A stretch of DNA of 64,000 nt, from assembly GCF_030811835.1 (NCBI RefSeq), contig NZ_JAUSRO010000001.1, forward strand, positions 405,583 to 469,582, in the 5' to 3' direction. This document shows positions 1-10,616 of the stretch, piece by piece. This DNA comes from Variovorax ginsengisoli. GTDB lineage: Bacteria; Pseudomonadota; Gammaproteobacteria; Burkholderiales; Burkholderiaceae_C. The translations under genes were made by a program, and so were the position numbers. Below the pieces are notes generated by a model, which was not told the DNA's origin, searched no databases, and saw only the letters and a list, made by a program, of their open reading frames with translations. The stretch's first letter is position 1. The number at the start of each line of letters is the position of its first letter.

Positions 1-125
1 ATGAGGCCGCGACCGCCGCGCCGCGGCGCGATGGCATAGGAGAGTTCGATCTGTTGCACGAAAAGAAGAGGGCGGGTCGCTGGCAAAGTTGTACCGATTA
101 TGCAGAGCCGCCTGCGAAAGCCCTT

Positions 126-151
126 GACCTATGAAATGGCATGCATAGGTC
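126..151. promoter_or_regulatory. Inverted repeat upstream of tupB (candidate operator)
   Basis: Perfect 8-bp arms GACCTATG (126-133) and CATAGGTC (144-151) with a 10-base spacer, ending 47 bases before the tupB start. A TTGACC -35-like element overlaps the left arm (124-129). The symmetry and position suit a metal-responsive repressor site, but the arms do not match the ModE-like palindrome at 4642-4668, so a different regulator would be expected. The rest of 1-198 shows no gene. Confidence 0.4.
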
Positions 152-198
152 GGCTGCGTGCTTTTTCGATACTGCGCGGCCCCGATGAAGATTTACCC

Positions 199-945
199 AT
201 GAACACTTTTGCAGACAGTCTGAGCGCCGCCTGGCAGCTGTTGCTTGCCCGCGATCCCGTGCTTCTGGCCATCGTGGGCCGGTCGCTGGGCGTGAGTGCC
301 AGTGCGTGCCTGCTCGCCTGTGGTGCCGGCCTGCTGCTGGGCGCCTGGCTGGCGGTGGGGCGTTTTCGTGGGCGGGGCCTTTTGCTCACGCTGCTCAATA
401 CGCTGCTCGCGCTGCCTTCGGTGGTGGTCGGCCTCATCGTGTACCTGCTGCTGTCGCGCTCGGGTCCGCTGGGCGGACTGGGATGGCTGTTCTCGTTCCA
501 GGCCATGGTGCTCGCGCAGACGGTGCTCGTGCTGCCGGTGGTGACTGCGCTCACGCGCCAGGCCATCGAGGACGCCGACCGTGCCCACGGCGAGCAGTTG
601 CGTTCGCTGGGTGCCGGCCTGTTCACGCGTGCGCTGTTGCTGGTCTGGGACGAACGTTATGCGCTGGTCACGGTGCTGATCGCCGCGTTCGGCCGCGCCG
701 TGTCGGAGGTTGGCGCGGTGATGATCGTGGGCGGCAACATCGACGGCTTCACGCGCGTCATGACCACCGCCATCGCGCTGGAGACCAGCAAGGGCGATCT
801 GCCACTGGCGCTGGCGCTGGGCCTGCTCCTGCTGGCCGTCGTCCTGGTGCTCAACCTGGCGATTGCGCTGTTGCGCAGCTGGCGCGAGCGCGTCGATGGC
901 GGTGCGACCGACGCCACCGCGCTGCGTGCGGGAGCGGTGGTTTGA
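199..945 (+). CDS. tupB: Tungstate ABC transporter permease TupB
   Basis: 248-aa integral membrane permease of the Tup tungstate importer. It carries several hydrophobic segments and the cytoplasmic coupling-loop region (EQLRSLGAGLFTRALLLVW) typical of BPD-type permeases. The ATG at 199 is preferred over the one at 100 because it puts a normal N-terminus before the first membrane helix. It is followed, with a 4-base TTGA overlap, by the ATPase gene and then by a TupA-type binding protein; that gene order is what identifies it as tungstate rather than molybdate or phosphate uptake. Family call is good; substrate is inferred from TupA. Confidence 0.85.
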   Translation: MNTFADSLSAAWQLLLARDPVLLAIVGRSLGVSASACLLACGAGLLLGAWLAVGRFRGRGLLLTLLNTLLALPSVVVGLIVYLLLSRSGPLGGLGWLFSFQAMVLAQTVLVLPVVTALTRQAIEDADRAHGEQLRSLGAGLFTRALLLVWDERYALVTVLIAAFGRAVSEVGAVMIVGGNIDGFTRVMTTAIALETSKGDLPLALALGLLLLAVVLVLNLAIALLRSWRERVDGGATDATALRAGAVV

Positions 946-1634
946 TCGGCCACACCGTCTTTGCGCTCGATGGCGCGGCTGTGCGTTTTGCGCGCGTGCA
1001 GGCGCTGCATCCGACCACCTTGTCGATTGGCGCGGGCGAGCGCGTGGCGCTGATCGGCGCCAACGGCAGCGGCAAGAGCACGCTGCTGCGCGTGCTGCAT
1101 GGGCTGGTGCCTGTCGCCTCGGGCCAGGTGCAGTCTATGGTGCCGCGGCGCGCGCAGGCCATGCTGTTCCAGCGTCCTCACCTGCTGCGCGCGAGCGTGC
1201 GACACAACGTTGCGCTCGCGTTGTGGTTGCACGGTGCGCGCTGGCGGGGTGCGCAGCAGGTCGCGTGCGATGCGCTCGACCGGGTCGGCCTGTCGGCGCT
1301 GGCCGAGCGCAACGCGCGCACGCTGTCGGGCGGCCAGCAACAGCGGCTGGCGCTGGCGCGCGCCTGGGCGTTGCAGCCCGACGTGCTGTTCCTCGACGAG
1401 CCCACGGCCAGCCTCGATCCGACGGCCAAGCGCGAGGTCGAGGCCCTGCTCGGGCAGATGGCGCAGGGCCGCACCATGGTTTTCGCCAGCCACAATCTCG
1501 GCCAGGTCAAACGCCTGGCGAGCCGCGTGATCTACCTCGAGCAGGGTCGGGTGCTGGCCGACCGCAGCGTTCATGATTTCTTCCATGGGCCGTTGCCCGA
1601 GGAAGCCCGTTTGTTTGTCAAAGGAGAGACCTGA
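942..1634 (+). CDS. tupC: Tungstate ABC transporter ATP-binding protein TupC
   Basis: 230-aa ABC ATPase. Walker A GANGSGKST is at residues 39-47, the signature LSGGQQQR at about 128-135, and Walker B VLFLDEPTA at about 148-156, followed by the H-loop (ASHN). The start is a TTG at 942 overlapping the tupB stop (TTGA), so translation is probably coupled; no ATG fits upstream of Walker A. The protein is short, with no C-terminal TOBE domain, as is usual for TupC. It energises the TupB permease at the inner face of the membrane. tupA starts directly after its stop codon. Confidence 0.85.
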   Translation: MIGHTVFALDGAAVRFARVQALHPTTLSIGAGERVALIGANGSGKSTLLRVLHGLVPVASGQVQSMVPRRAQAMLFQRPHLLRASVRHNVALALWLHGARWRGAQQVACDALDRVGLSALAERNARTLSGGQQQRLALARAWALQPDVLFLDEPTASLDPTAKREVEALLGQMAQGRTMVFASHNLGQVKRLASRVIYLEQGRVLADRSVHDFFHGPLPEEARLFVKGET

Positions 1635-2468
1635 ATGTTCACCTTCCCCCGTCTTCGCACCGTGGCGCTTGCCGTTCTGGCCGTGGCCTCCATCGGCGCG
1701 CAGGCCGAGACACTGACCATGGCGTCCACCACGTCGACCGAACAGTCAGGCCTGTTCTCGCAATTGCTCCCCGCCTTCAAGCAGGCCAGCGACATCGATG
1801 TGAAGGTGGTGGCCGTCGGCACCGGCCAGGCCATCGACATGGCACGCCGCGGCGATGCCGACGTGCTGTTCGTGCACGACACCGCCGCCGAGGAAAAGTT
1901 CGTGGCCGAAGGCTTCGCGGCCCGGCGCTATCCGGTGATGTACAACGACTTCGTGCTCGTCGGTCCGAAGAACGATCCGGCTGGCGTCAAAGGCAAGGAC
2001 ATCGTCGCAGCATTGAAGAAGATTGCTGCGGGCAATGCCGCCTTCGTCTCGCGCGGAGACAAGAGCGGTACCGACGCGGCCGAGCGTCGCCTCTGGGCAC
2101 AGACCGGCATGGCGGATGCGGGCCAGCCTCTGGCCAACGACCGCAAGGGCAGTGGCTACAAGGAATGCGGCTGCGGCATGGGCCCCGCGCTCAACATCGC
2201 CGCATCCAGCGGCGCCTACGTGGTGGCCGACCGTGGCACGTGGCTGAGCTTCAAGAACCGCGCCGACCTCGCGGTGCTGGTTGAAGGCGACCAGCGTCTT
2301 TTCAACCAGTACGGCGTGATGGTGCCGAGCGCCGCGAAATTCCCGCAGCTCAACCACACCGGCGCGCAGAAGTTCGTCGACTGGGTGGTCTCCCCGGCGG
2401 GCCAGTCGGTCATCGCTTCCTACAAGATCGGCGGCGAACAGCTGTTCTTCCCGAACGCGACGAAGTGA
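1635..2468 (+). CDS. tupA: Tungstate-binding periplasmic protein TupA
   Basis: 277-aa periplasmic binding protein with a Sec signal peptide (about residues 1-24, cleavage after AQA). The mature N-terminus has the oxyanion-binding TMASTTSTEQSG stretch, followed by GTGQAIDMARRGDADVLFVHD, the pattern of TupA/WtpA-like PBP domain proteins. SRGDKSGTD is the second ligand-binding loop. It directly follows the tupC stop without a gap, and it is the last gene of a tupBCA operon convergent with modABC. Tungstate (rather than molybdate) is the family assignment. Confidence 0.85.
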   Translation: MFTFPRLRTVALAVLAVASIGAQAETLTMASTTSTEQSGLFSQLLPAFKQASDIDVKVVAVGTGQAIDMARRGDADVLFVHDTAAEEKFVAEGFAARRYPVMYNDFVLVGPKNDPAGVKGKDIVAALKKIAAGNAAFVSRGDKSGTDAAERRLWAQTGMADAGQPLANDRKGSGYKECGCGMGPALNIAASSGAYVVADRGTWLSFKNRADLAVLVEGDQRLFNQYGVMVPSAAKFPQLNHTGAQKFVDWVVSPAGQSVIASYKIGGEQLFFPNATK

Positions 2469-2490
2469 CGGCGGCGGTCAGGCGCCGCCG
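2469..2490. terminator. GC hairpin between convergent tupA and modC
   Basis: Perfect 8-bp stem CGGCGGCG (2469-2476) / CGCCGCCG (2483-2490) with loop GTCAGG, lying directly after the tupA stop and overlapping the modC stop. There is no T-tract on either side, so it is at best a weak or factor-assisted bidirectional terminator. Confidence 0.35.
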
Positions 2491-3206
2491 GTGGCGCACG
2501 CGGGTGCGCTGACCACGCGGCCTTGGTCCAGGTGCACGACCGCCTGTGCCAGCACCTCGACGTCCTGCGGGTCGTGCGTGACCAGCAGCGTGGGTATCTG
2601 CACGCGTTCCAGCATCTCGGCCAGCTCGTGGCGCAAGCGCGCGCGCAGCGGGGCGTCCAGCGCCGACAGGGGCTCGTCGAGCAGCAGGAGCCGGGGCGAG
2701 GGCGCCAGCGCACGCGCGAGGGCAACGCGCTGGCGCTGGCCGCCCGAGAGGTCCTGCGGCCGCGCGGCACGCAGTGTGCCCAGGTCGAACTGGGCGATCA
2801 GCGCATCGATACGCGCCTGATCGGCCTCGTTCAGGCTGTGACCCAGGCGACGCATGCCGAAGCCGAGGTTCTGCGCCACGGTCAGGTGCGGGAACAGCGC
2901 GTAGTCCTGGAATACCACGCCCACGCCGCGCGCCCGCGCGGGCAGATCGATGCCGCTTGCCGTGTCGAGCAGTGTGTCGGCGCCGACGCGCACATGGCCG
3001 TGCGTGCCCGGCAGCAGGCCGGCCACGGCCATCAGCACGGTCGACTTGCCCGAACCGGAGGCCCCCATGAGCGCAGTGCGCATGACCGGCGAGCGCAGGG
3101 CGGCGTCGAGCGAAAAGGTGCGTCCGGGCGAGCGCAGCACGCGCTGAACGTGGAGGTCGAGCACGGCTGCCGCCTCTTCGGGCCGGGAGGTCGAATGGCC
3201 TGCCAT
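2478..3206 (-). CDS. modC: Molybdate ABC transporter ATP-binding protein ModC (short form)
   Basis: 242-aa ABC ATPase with Walker A GASGSGKST (residues 48-56), VFQDYALFPH Q-loop region, LSGGQRQR signature, LLLLDEPLSALD Walker B and VTHDP H-loop. The start ATG overlaps the modB stop (ATGA). The enterobacterial ModC is about 350 aa and ends in a Mop/TOBE molybdate-binding domain; this protein stops just after the nucleotide-binding domain, so that regulatory domain is missing. No frameshift is needed to explain this; short ModC proteins are known. It forms the importer with the two genes upstream. Confidence 0.9.
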   Translation of the reverse strand: MAGHSTSRPEEAAAVLDLHVQRVLRSPGRTFSLDAALRSPVMRTALMGASGSGKSTVLMAVAGLLPGTHGHVRVGADTLLDTASGIDLPARARGVGVVFQDYALFPHLTVAQNLGFGMRRLGHSLNEADQARIDALIAQFDLGTLRAARPQDLSGGQRQRVALARALAPSPRLLLLDEPLSALDAPLRARLRHELAEMLERVQIPTLLVTHDPQDVEVLAQAVVHLDQGRVVSAPACATGGA

Positions 3207-3859
3207 CAGTGCCTCACCTGCAACAGGCGACCCGAGACCACGAGCACGACGATGCAGACCACCGAGATCACCAGCGTGAGCCAGAGTGCCTGGGCGTCGC
3301 GGCCAGCCTGCACCGCGTCGTAGATGGCGATCGACAGCGTCTGCGTCTTGCCCGGCAGGTTGCCCGCGATCATCAGCGTGGCACCGAATTCGCCCATGGC
3401 GCGCGCAAAGGCGAGCATCAGCCCGGCCGCGATGCCGCGCAGCGCCAGTGGCAGTGCGATGCGCACGAACACTTCGAACTCGCCCGCGCCCAGCGTGCGC
3501 GCAGCATGCAGCAGCCGGGGGTCGAGCTCTTCGAACGCGGCGCGCGCGGCCTTGTAGATCAATGGCAGCGACACGATGGCAGCGGCGATCACCGCCCCCT
3601 GCCAGGTGAACATCAGGTTGATGCCGAACCAGCGGTCGAGATACTGGCCGAGCACACCGTTGCGCCCGATCAGCACGATCAGGTAGTAGCCGAGCACGGT
3701 GGGCGGCAGCACCATCGGCAGCATCAGGAGCGCGTCGGCGATGCCCTGTCCGGCAAAACGGCGGCGCGACATGCCCCAGGCCAACGCGATGCCCAGCACG
3801 CCGGCCACCAGCGTGGCGAGCAGTGCGACCTTCAGCGTGAGCCAGAGTGGCGTGAGCAA
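3206..3859 (-). CDS. modB: Molybdate ABC transporter permease ModB
   Basis: 217-aa inner-membrane permease with about five hydrophobic helices; residues 1-25 form the first helix and the EAA coupling loop reads DPRLLHAARTLGAGEFEVF. The family-typical MLTPLWLTLK start is encoded by TTG at 3859, two bases after the modA stop, and no in-frame ATG lies nearby. The stop overlaps modC (ATGA). It is the membrane channel of the ModABC molybdate importer. Confidence 0.9.
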   Translation of the reverse strand: MLTPLWLTLKVALLATLVAGVLGIALAWGMSRRRFAGQGIADALLMLPMVLPPTVLGYYLIVLIGRNGVLGQYLDRWFGINLMFTWQGAVIAAAIVSLPLIYKAARAAFEELDPRLLHAARTLGAGEFEVFVRIALPLALRGIAAGLMLAFARAMGEFGATLMIAGNLPGKTQTLSIAIYDAVQAGRDAQALWLTLVISVVCIVVLVVSGRLLQVRH

Positions 3860-3861
3860 GG

Positions 3862-4626
3862 TCAGGGCGCGCCGGGGGGCGAGAAGCCGAAGTCGGCGAG
3901 GATCTGCTGGCCCGGCGCGCTGCGCACGAAGGCAACGAAGTCCTTGCCCACCGTGGCGTTCCTGCTGGCAGCGACCTGCGCGATCGGGTAGCGGACGGCC
4001 GGGGTGGTCGGCACGGTCAGCGCGATGCGCGTCTTGTCACGTTCGATGAGCGCGTCGGTGCGGTAGACGAAGCCGGCGTCGACTTCGCCGCGCGCGACGT
4101 AGTTGAGTACCTGTCGCACGCTTTCGCCGTAGATCCATTTGGGCGCGAGGGCCGCCGACAGCCCCGTCTGGTTCAGCGCCTCCATCGTGTAGCGGCCCAC
4201 CGGCACCGATGCCGGCGTGCCGGTGGCGATGCGGCGGTAGGCCGGCGTTGCCAGGTCCTGGAGCTTCTGCGGCTCGGCGCCCTGGGCCGGCACGATCAGC
4301 ACCAGCGTGTTCTGCGCGAAGTCGACGCGGGTGCCGTCCATCAGCAGCCGGGCCTGTGCCGCGCGGTTCATGGTGTCCTCGTCGGCCGAGGCGAACACAT
4401 CGACGGGCGCGCCTTGCTGTATCTGCGCGAGCAGGGCGCCGGACGCGGCGAAGTTGAAGGTGACCTTGGTGCCCGGATGCGTCTTCTCGAAGGCCTGGCC
4501 GATGGCCTGGAACGCATTGGTGAGGCTGGCGGCCGCCGACACCACGATCTCTTGCGCATGCAGGGCGCCACTGAGCACAAGGGTGGCCAGCGCTGCAACA
4601 ACGCGCCAACGACGTGTGGATGTCAT
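3862..4626 (-). CDS. modA: Molybdate-binding periplasmic protein ModA
   Basis: 254-aa periplasmic binding protein with signal peptide (residues 1-25, cleavage after LHA). Molybdate-contacting motifs are visible: SAAASLTNAF near the mature N-terminus, FNFAASGALL, and PVDVFASADEDTM. The ATG at 4626 is chosen over one at 4653 because it has a GAGGGA ribosome site at good spacing and starts right at the signal peptide; the longer start would lie inside the ModE-like palindrome. First gene of modABC, divergent from modE. Confidence 0.92.
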   Translation of the reverse strand: MTSTRRWRVVAALATLVLSGALHAQEIVVSAAASLTNAFQAIGQAFEKTHPGTKVTFNFAASGALLAQIQQGAPVDVFASADEDTMNRAAQARLLMDGTRVDFAQNTLVLIVPAQGAEPQKLQDLATPAYRRIATGTPASVPVGRYTMEALNQTGLSAALAPKWIYGESVRQVLNYVARGEVDAGFVYRTDALIERDKTRIALTVPTTPAVRYPIAQVAASRNATVGKDFVAFVRSAPGQQILADFGFSPPGAP

Positions 4627-4641
4627 CTCGAATCCCTCGCT

Positions 4642-4668
4642 TTCGCTATTCATTTATGGAATAGCGAA
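4642..4668. promoter_or_regulatory. ModE-type operator between modA and modE
   Basis: Perfect 10-bp inverted repeat TTCGCTATTC (4642-4651) and GAATAGCGAA (4659-4668) with a 7-base spacer. The half-site CGCTAT resembles the known ModE consensus (CGCTATATA plus its complement across a 6-8 base gap). It lies 16 bases before the modA start and 47 bases before modE, placing it to repress modABC when molybdate is plentiful and perhaps to autoregulate modE. Confidence 0.75.
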
Positions 4669-4714
4669 TCATAGCAACGCGGCCGTCGCCTCGCCGCATT
4701 GCACAATCTGGCGC

Positions 4715-5485
4715 ATGGCAATCCCTCGCTTCATCGACGCCCTCGGTCACGGCATGGCCGACAAGCGCATCGAGATCCTGCGCGGCATCGCGCGCAGCGG
4801 CAGCATCTCGCAAGCCGCGCGGGAATCGGCGGTGAGCTACAAGGCAGCCTGGCAGGCCATCGACACGCTGACCAACCTCGCGGGCGTGCCGCTGGTGGCG
4901 CGTGCGGTGGGCGGCGCGGGTGGCGGCGGCGCGGTGCTGACCGCGCAGGGTGCACATCTTCTGGACTTGGCGCAGGCGCTCGACGTGGCGCGGCAGGACG
5001 TGCATGCGCGCTGGTCTCAGCGCGAGGGCGGTACGGCCCCTCACATCGACACCGCCCTGCAGCGGCTGTCGGTGCGCACCAGCATGCGCAATCAATTGCC
5101 GGCGGTGGTCGCGTCCATTGCCACCATGGGCCGCATCGCGCACGTCGTGATGCATCTGGGTGAGTCGGGGCAGGTGGCGGCACGCATCACGCAGGAGAGC
5201 GCCGAACTGCTTGGGCTGGCAGTGGACATGCCGGTGCTCGCGCTGTGCAAGGCCACGGCGGTACGTGTGATGCGCGCTGGCGATGCGGCTTCCATCGAGG
5301 GCAACCGGCTCGCCGGGACGGCCGCCAGCGTCGAGCCGGGGGAAGGTGGCGACGAAATAGCCGTCGCGTTGCCTGGGGGGATGCAGCTGGTGGGTTTCGC
5401 GCCCAGTGGGAGTGCGCTGCGCAAGCGCCAGCGTGTGAGTGCGGAGGTGGACGCGTCGGCCGTGGTGGTGGCGCTGCCGGGTTGA
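4715..5485 (+). CDS. modE: Molybdate-responsive transcriptional regulator ModE
   Basis: 256-aa regulator. Residues 15-120 form the LysR-like winged helix of ModE (RIEILRGIARSGSISQAAR, then SYKAAWQAIDTLTN), and the C-terminal half holds Mop/TOBE-type molybdate-binding repeats (TSMRNQLPAVVASI..., then ESAELLGLAVDMPVLALCKATAV). Length is close to E. coli ModE (262 aa). It is divergent from modA with the ModE-like palindrome between them. Expected role: binds molybdate and represses uptake, possibly also controlling the nearby molybdenum enzymes. Confidence 0.9.
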   Translation: MAIPRFIDALGHGMADKRIEILRGIARSGSISQAARESAVSYKAAWQAIDTLTNLAGVPLVARAVGGAGGGGAVLTAQGAHLLDLAQALDVARQDVHARWSQREGGTAPHIDTALQRLSVRTSMRNQLPAVVASIATMGRIAHVVMHLGESGQVAARITQESAELLGLAVDMPVLALCKATAVRVMRAGDAASIEGNRLAGTAASVEPGEGGDEIAVALPGGMQLVGFAPSGSALRKRQRVSAEVDASAVVVALPG

Positions 5486-5530
5486 ACGGGCACTCTGCGC
5501 GCTGTCGATCCGCTGACAGGGCTTAAGCGA

Positions 5531-6697
5531 TCAGCTGCGCCCGCGGGCCAGCTTGCGATACACCGTTGCCCGGCTGATGCCCAGCGCAAGCGCGGCCTGT
5601 GCCACGTTGCCGCGTGCCTCCTCGACGGCTTGGTGGATCCAGGCGGATTCCGCGTCGCGCAGGCGGGCGCCAGGAGTGGCCGGCGCGGCCGGTGTGGTGT
5701 GGGGTGCGGTCGCTGTGCCGCGGCGGCGTGTCGCCTGCACCTGCAGCCGCAAGCCCGACCACAGGGGGACTTCGCTGGTCGCCGGATGCCGGCGCGCCAG
5801 GTCGAACAGCAGCGCCGTCGGCACCGCGAAGAGGTCAGTGCACAGCGGCCATCGCCCCTGCGCGGCGGACGCTGCCTGCAATTGAAGCAGTTGCCGCGCG
5901 GCGGCGTTGCTGCCGATCACCTGGCCATCGCCGTCCACGCTCAGCAGCCCGTCGCCGTCACCTGGCGCGCCCTGCGTCGACAGGCAACCCGGCCAGTTCA
6001 AGCTCAGCAGCAGCGCGCCGGGCAGCGCACGCACCAGCGCGTCTTCGATGGCGGCAGCCGAACGCTGGGCCAGGTGCTGGAGTTCGGGCCGTTCGACCAC
6101 GTTCACGCCGGTCAGGTCGAGCATGCCGATGCACTGGCCGTGCGGATCGAACAGCGGCGCGCCGGCGCAGGTGTAAACGCTGGTGTCGTCGAAGAAATGT
6201 TCGCCGCGGTGCAGCCACACGCTGCGCTGCTCGGCCAGCGCGGCGCCGATGGCGGAGGTGCCAATGGCGCTTTCAGACAGGTCCAGGCCGATCCGCGCGA
6301 TGTCGCGTGCGTGGCCTGCGGCGGCGTCGCTGCCCGCCGGCAGGGCGCCCACGTCGATCACCAGCCCGGCCGCATCCGTGAGGATGGCGAAGTAGCGGGT
6401 GTCGGCGATCGCGTGCGACAGCCGGTCCAGCACCGGTCGGGCGGCCGCCAGGAGCGCGCGATTGCGCTCGATCAACTGGGCCCGCAACGGGCGGCTGACC
6501 TCGTTGAACAGCACCCGTTGGCGCGGTGCGTGGCCGGCGCGCAGGCACCTTTGCCACGACCGCACCAGCCACGGCGCGACCGGCACCGGGGCGTCCTGTG
6601 CCGGCGGCAGGCCTTCAATCCAGTGCTGGCGCGCCAGCGCGATGGTCTGGGCGCGGCCGGGAAGTTCGGCTTGGAGCGCGCTGGGAATGGGGGTCAT
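5531..6697 (-). CDS. GAF/Fis-type transcriptional regulator without AAA+ domain
   Basis: 388-aa protein resembling AcoR-type activators at both ends. The N-terminus has LVRSWQRCLRAGHAP, a typical start of AcoR-like proteins; the middle has a GAF domain (about 80-200, with GTSAIGAALAEQRSV and CAGAPLFDPHGQCIGMLDLTG) and a PAS-like stretch (about 215-270); the C-terminus (about 348-386) is a Fis helix-turn-helix (VAQAALALGISRATVYRKL). The sigma-54 ATPase domain (GAFTGA, Walker A) normally between them is absent, so it cannot act as a standard sigma-54 activator. It is divergent from coxS and probably controls the cox cluster. Confidence 0.75.
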   Translation of the reverse strand: MTPIPSALQAELPGRAQTIALARQHWIEGLPPAQDAPVPVAPWLVRSWQRCLRAGHAPRQRVLFNEVSRPLRAQLIERNRALLAAARPVLDRLSHAIADTRYFAILTDAAGLVIDVGALPAGSDAAAGHARDIARIGLDLSESAIGTSAIGAALAEQRSVWLHRGEHFFDDTSVYTCAGAPLFDPHGQCIGMLDLTGVNVVERPELQHLAQRSAAAIEDALVRALPGALLLSLNWPGCLSTQGAPGDGDGLLSVDGDGQVIGSNAAARQLLQLQAASAAQGRWPLCTDLFAVPTALLFDLARRHPATSEVPLWSGLRLQVQATRRRGTATAPHTTPAAPATPGARLRDAESAWIHQAVEEARGNVAQAALALGISRATVYRKLARGRS

Positions 6698-6855
6698 CAG
6701 GGCAGGGTGCGGGGTGGCGGGGCGGCAGGTTGTTTCATTTTGAGAATTTAAGCGGTCCCGTGCAAGTGCCGAGGGTTTTGCCTAGGATGGAGGACGTGCG
6801 CGGCGTCCAAGATGCCAGTCGCTGACACAGCCATCACCTTCACGGAGACAGCCAC

Positions 6856-7344
6856 ATGCAGGTTTCTTTCACCGTCAACGGCCGCGCGGCCACGGTCGAC
6901 GCTCCCCCCAACACTTTCCTCGTGCACGCGATCCGCGAGCACCTTCACCTGACCGGCACCCACGTGGGCTGCGACACGGCCCAGTGCGGCGCGTGCACCG
7001 TCCACGTCAACGGCCGCGCCGTCAAGTCGTGCAACGTGCTGGTCGGCCAGGTGGCCGGTGCCGAGATCACGACGATCGAGGGCGTCGCCCAGCCCGACGG
7101 CACCATGCACCCGATGCAGGCGGCCTTCAAGGAGTGCCATGGCCTGCAATGCGGCTTCTGCACCCCTGGCATGGTGATGAGCGCCATCGACCTGTGCACC
7201 TACCATCCGAATTCGAGCGAGACCGAGATCCGCGCGCTGCTCGACGGCAACCTCTGCCGCTGCACCGGCTACCAGAACATCGTGAAAGCGGTGCAAATGG
7301 GCGGCAAGGACATGGCCGCCGCATCCAAGCCCGTCGCGGCCTGA
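6856..7344 (+). CDS. coxS: CO-dehydrogenase-like small subunit, 2x[2Fe-2S]
   Basis: 162-aa electron-transfer subunit of a xanthine-oxidase-family molybdenum hydroxylase. Plant-type [2Fe-2S] cysteines are at 39, 44, 47 and 59 (GCDTAQCGACTV); the second cluster's are at 99, 102, 134 and 136 (CGFCTPG and CRCTG). No signal peptide, so cytoplasmic. First gene of an S-L-M-D-E-G-F cluster; the S-L-M order is typical of form II clusters, whereas form I uses M-S-L. Confidence 0.9.
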   Translation: MQVSFTVNGRAATVDAPPNTFLVHAIREHLHLTGTHVGCDTAQCGACTVHVNGRAVKSCNVLVGQVAGAEITTIEGVAQPDGTMHPMQAAFKECHGLQCGFCTPGMVMSAIDLCTYHPNSSETEIRALLDGNLCRCTGYQNIVKAVQMGGKDMAAASKPVAA

Positions 7345-7358
7345 AACGGGAGCACACC

Positions 7359-9803
<2,445 letters not shown>

Positions 9804-9817
9804 ACCAGGAACACACC

Positions 9818-10609
9818 ATGTATCCCTTCACCCTCGAACGTCCGGCCAGCGTGGCCGATGCCGCCAAGCTCGCCACCGCCGGTGGCAAGCCGCTGGCCGG
9901 TGGGCAAACCTTGCTCGCCTCGATGAAGCTGCGCCTCTCCGCGCCGGAGCAACTGGTCGACCTCGGCGGCATCGCCGAACTGGCCGGCATCACGAAGGAC
10001 GGCGACACCCTGGTCATCGGCGCGATGGCGCGGCACCTGGCCGTGGCGAACGATGCCGCCGTCAAGGCCGCGTACCCGGCACTGGCCGACCTGGCCTCGC
10101 GCATCGGCGACCGGCAGGTGCGCGCGATGGGCACGCTCGGCGGCTCGGTCGCCAACAACGACCCGGCCGCCTGCTACCCGAGCGCGGTGCTGGCCTCCGG
10201 CGCGACCATCGTCACCGACAAGCGCGAGATCGCAGCCGACGATTTCTTTCAGGGCCTGTTCACCACCGCGCTGGAAGAGGGCGAGCTGATCACCGCCATC
10301 CGCTTCCCGATCCCGAAGCGCGCGCACTACGAAAAGCTGCGCCAGAAGGCGTCGCACTTCCCGCTGGTCGGCGTGTTCATCGCGCAGTACGACGCGGGCG
10401 TGCGCGTGGCCATCACCGGTGCGGGCAATGGCGTGTTCCGCCACACCGGTCTCGAAGACGCGTTGAACCAGAGCTTCACGCCGGAGGCCGCGGCCGCGGT
10501 GAAGATCGATGCGAGCGATCTCAACAGTGACCTGCACGCGTCGGCGCCGTACCGCGCCAACCTGATCAGCGTGCTCACGCAGCGCGCCGTCCGGGCCGCG
10601 CTGGGTTGA
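9818..10609 (+). CDS. coxM: CO-dehydrogenase-like FAD-binding medium subunit
   Basis: 263-aa FAD subunit of the molybdenum hydroxylase. The two FAD motifs are present: KPLAGGQTLLASMKLR (about residues 27-42) and TLGGSVANNDPAA (about 106-118). It starts at 9818, 14 bases after coxL, and is in the usual form II position as third gene. It carries electrons from the iron-sulfur clusters of CoxS to the external acceptor. Confidence 0.9.
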   Translation: MYPFTLERPASVADAAKLATAGGKPLAGGQTLLASMKLRLSAPEQLVDLGGIAELAGITKDGDTLVIGAMARHLAVANDAAVKAAYPALADLASRIGDRQVRAMGTLGGSVANNDPAACYPSAVLASGATIVTDKREIAADDFFQGLFTTALEEGELITAIRFPIPKRAHYEKLRQKASHFPLVGVFIAQYDAGVRVAITGAGNGVFRHTGLEDALNQSFTPEAAAAVKIDASDLNSDLHASAPYRANLISVLTQRAVRAALG

Positions 10610-10616
10610 TGCAGGG

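Noticed and set aside
1..198. Molybdenum cofactor riboswitch upstream of the metal transporters
   Set aside because: No matching conserved structure could be recognised; only the short palindrome at 126-151 stands out.
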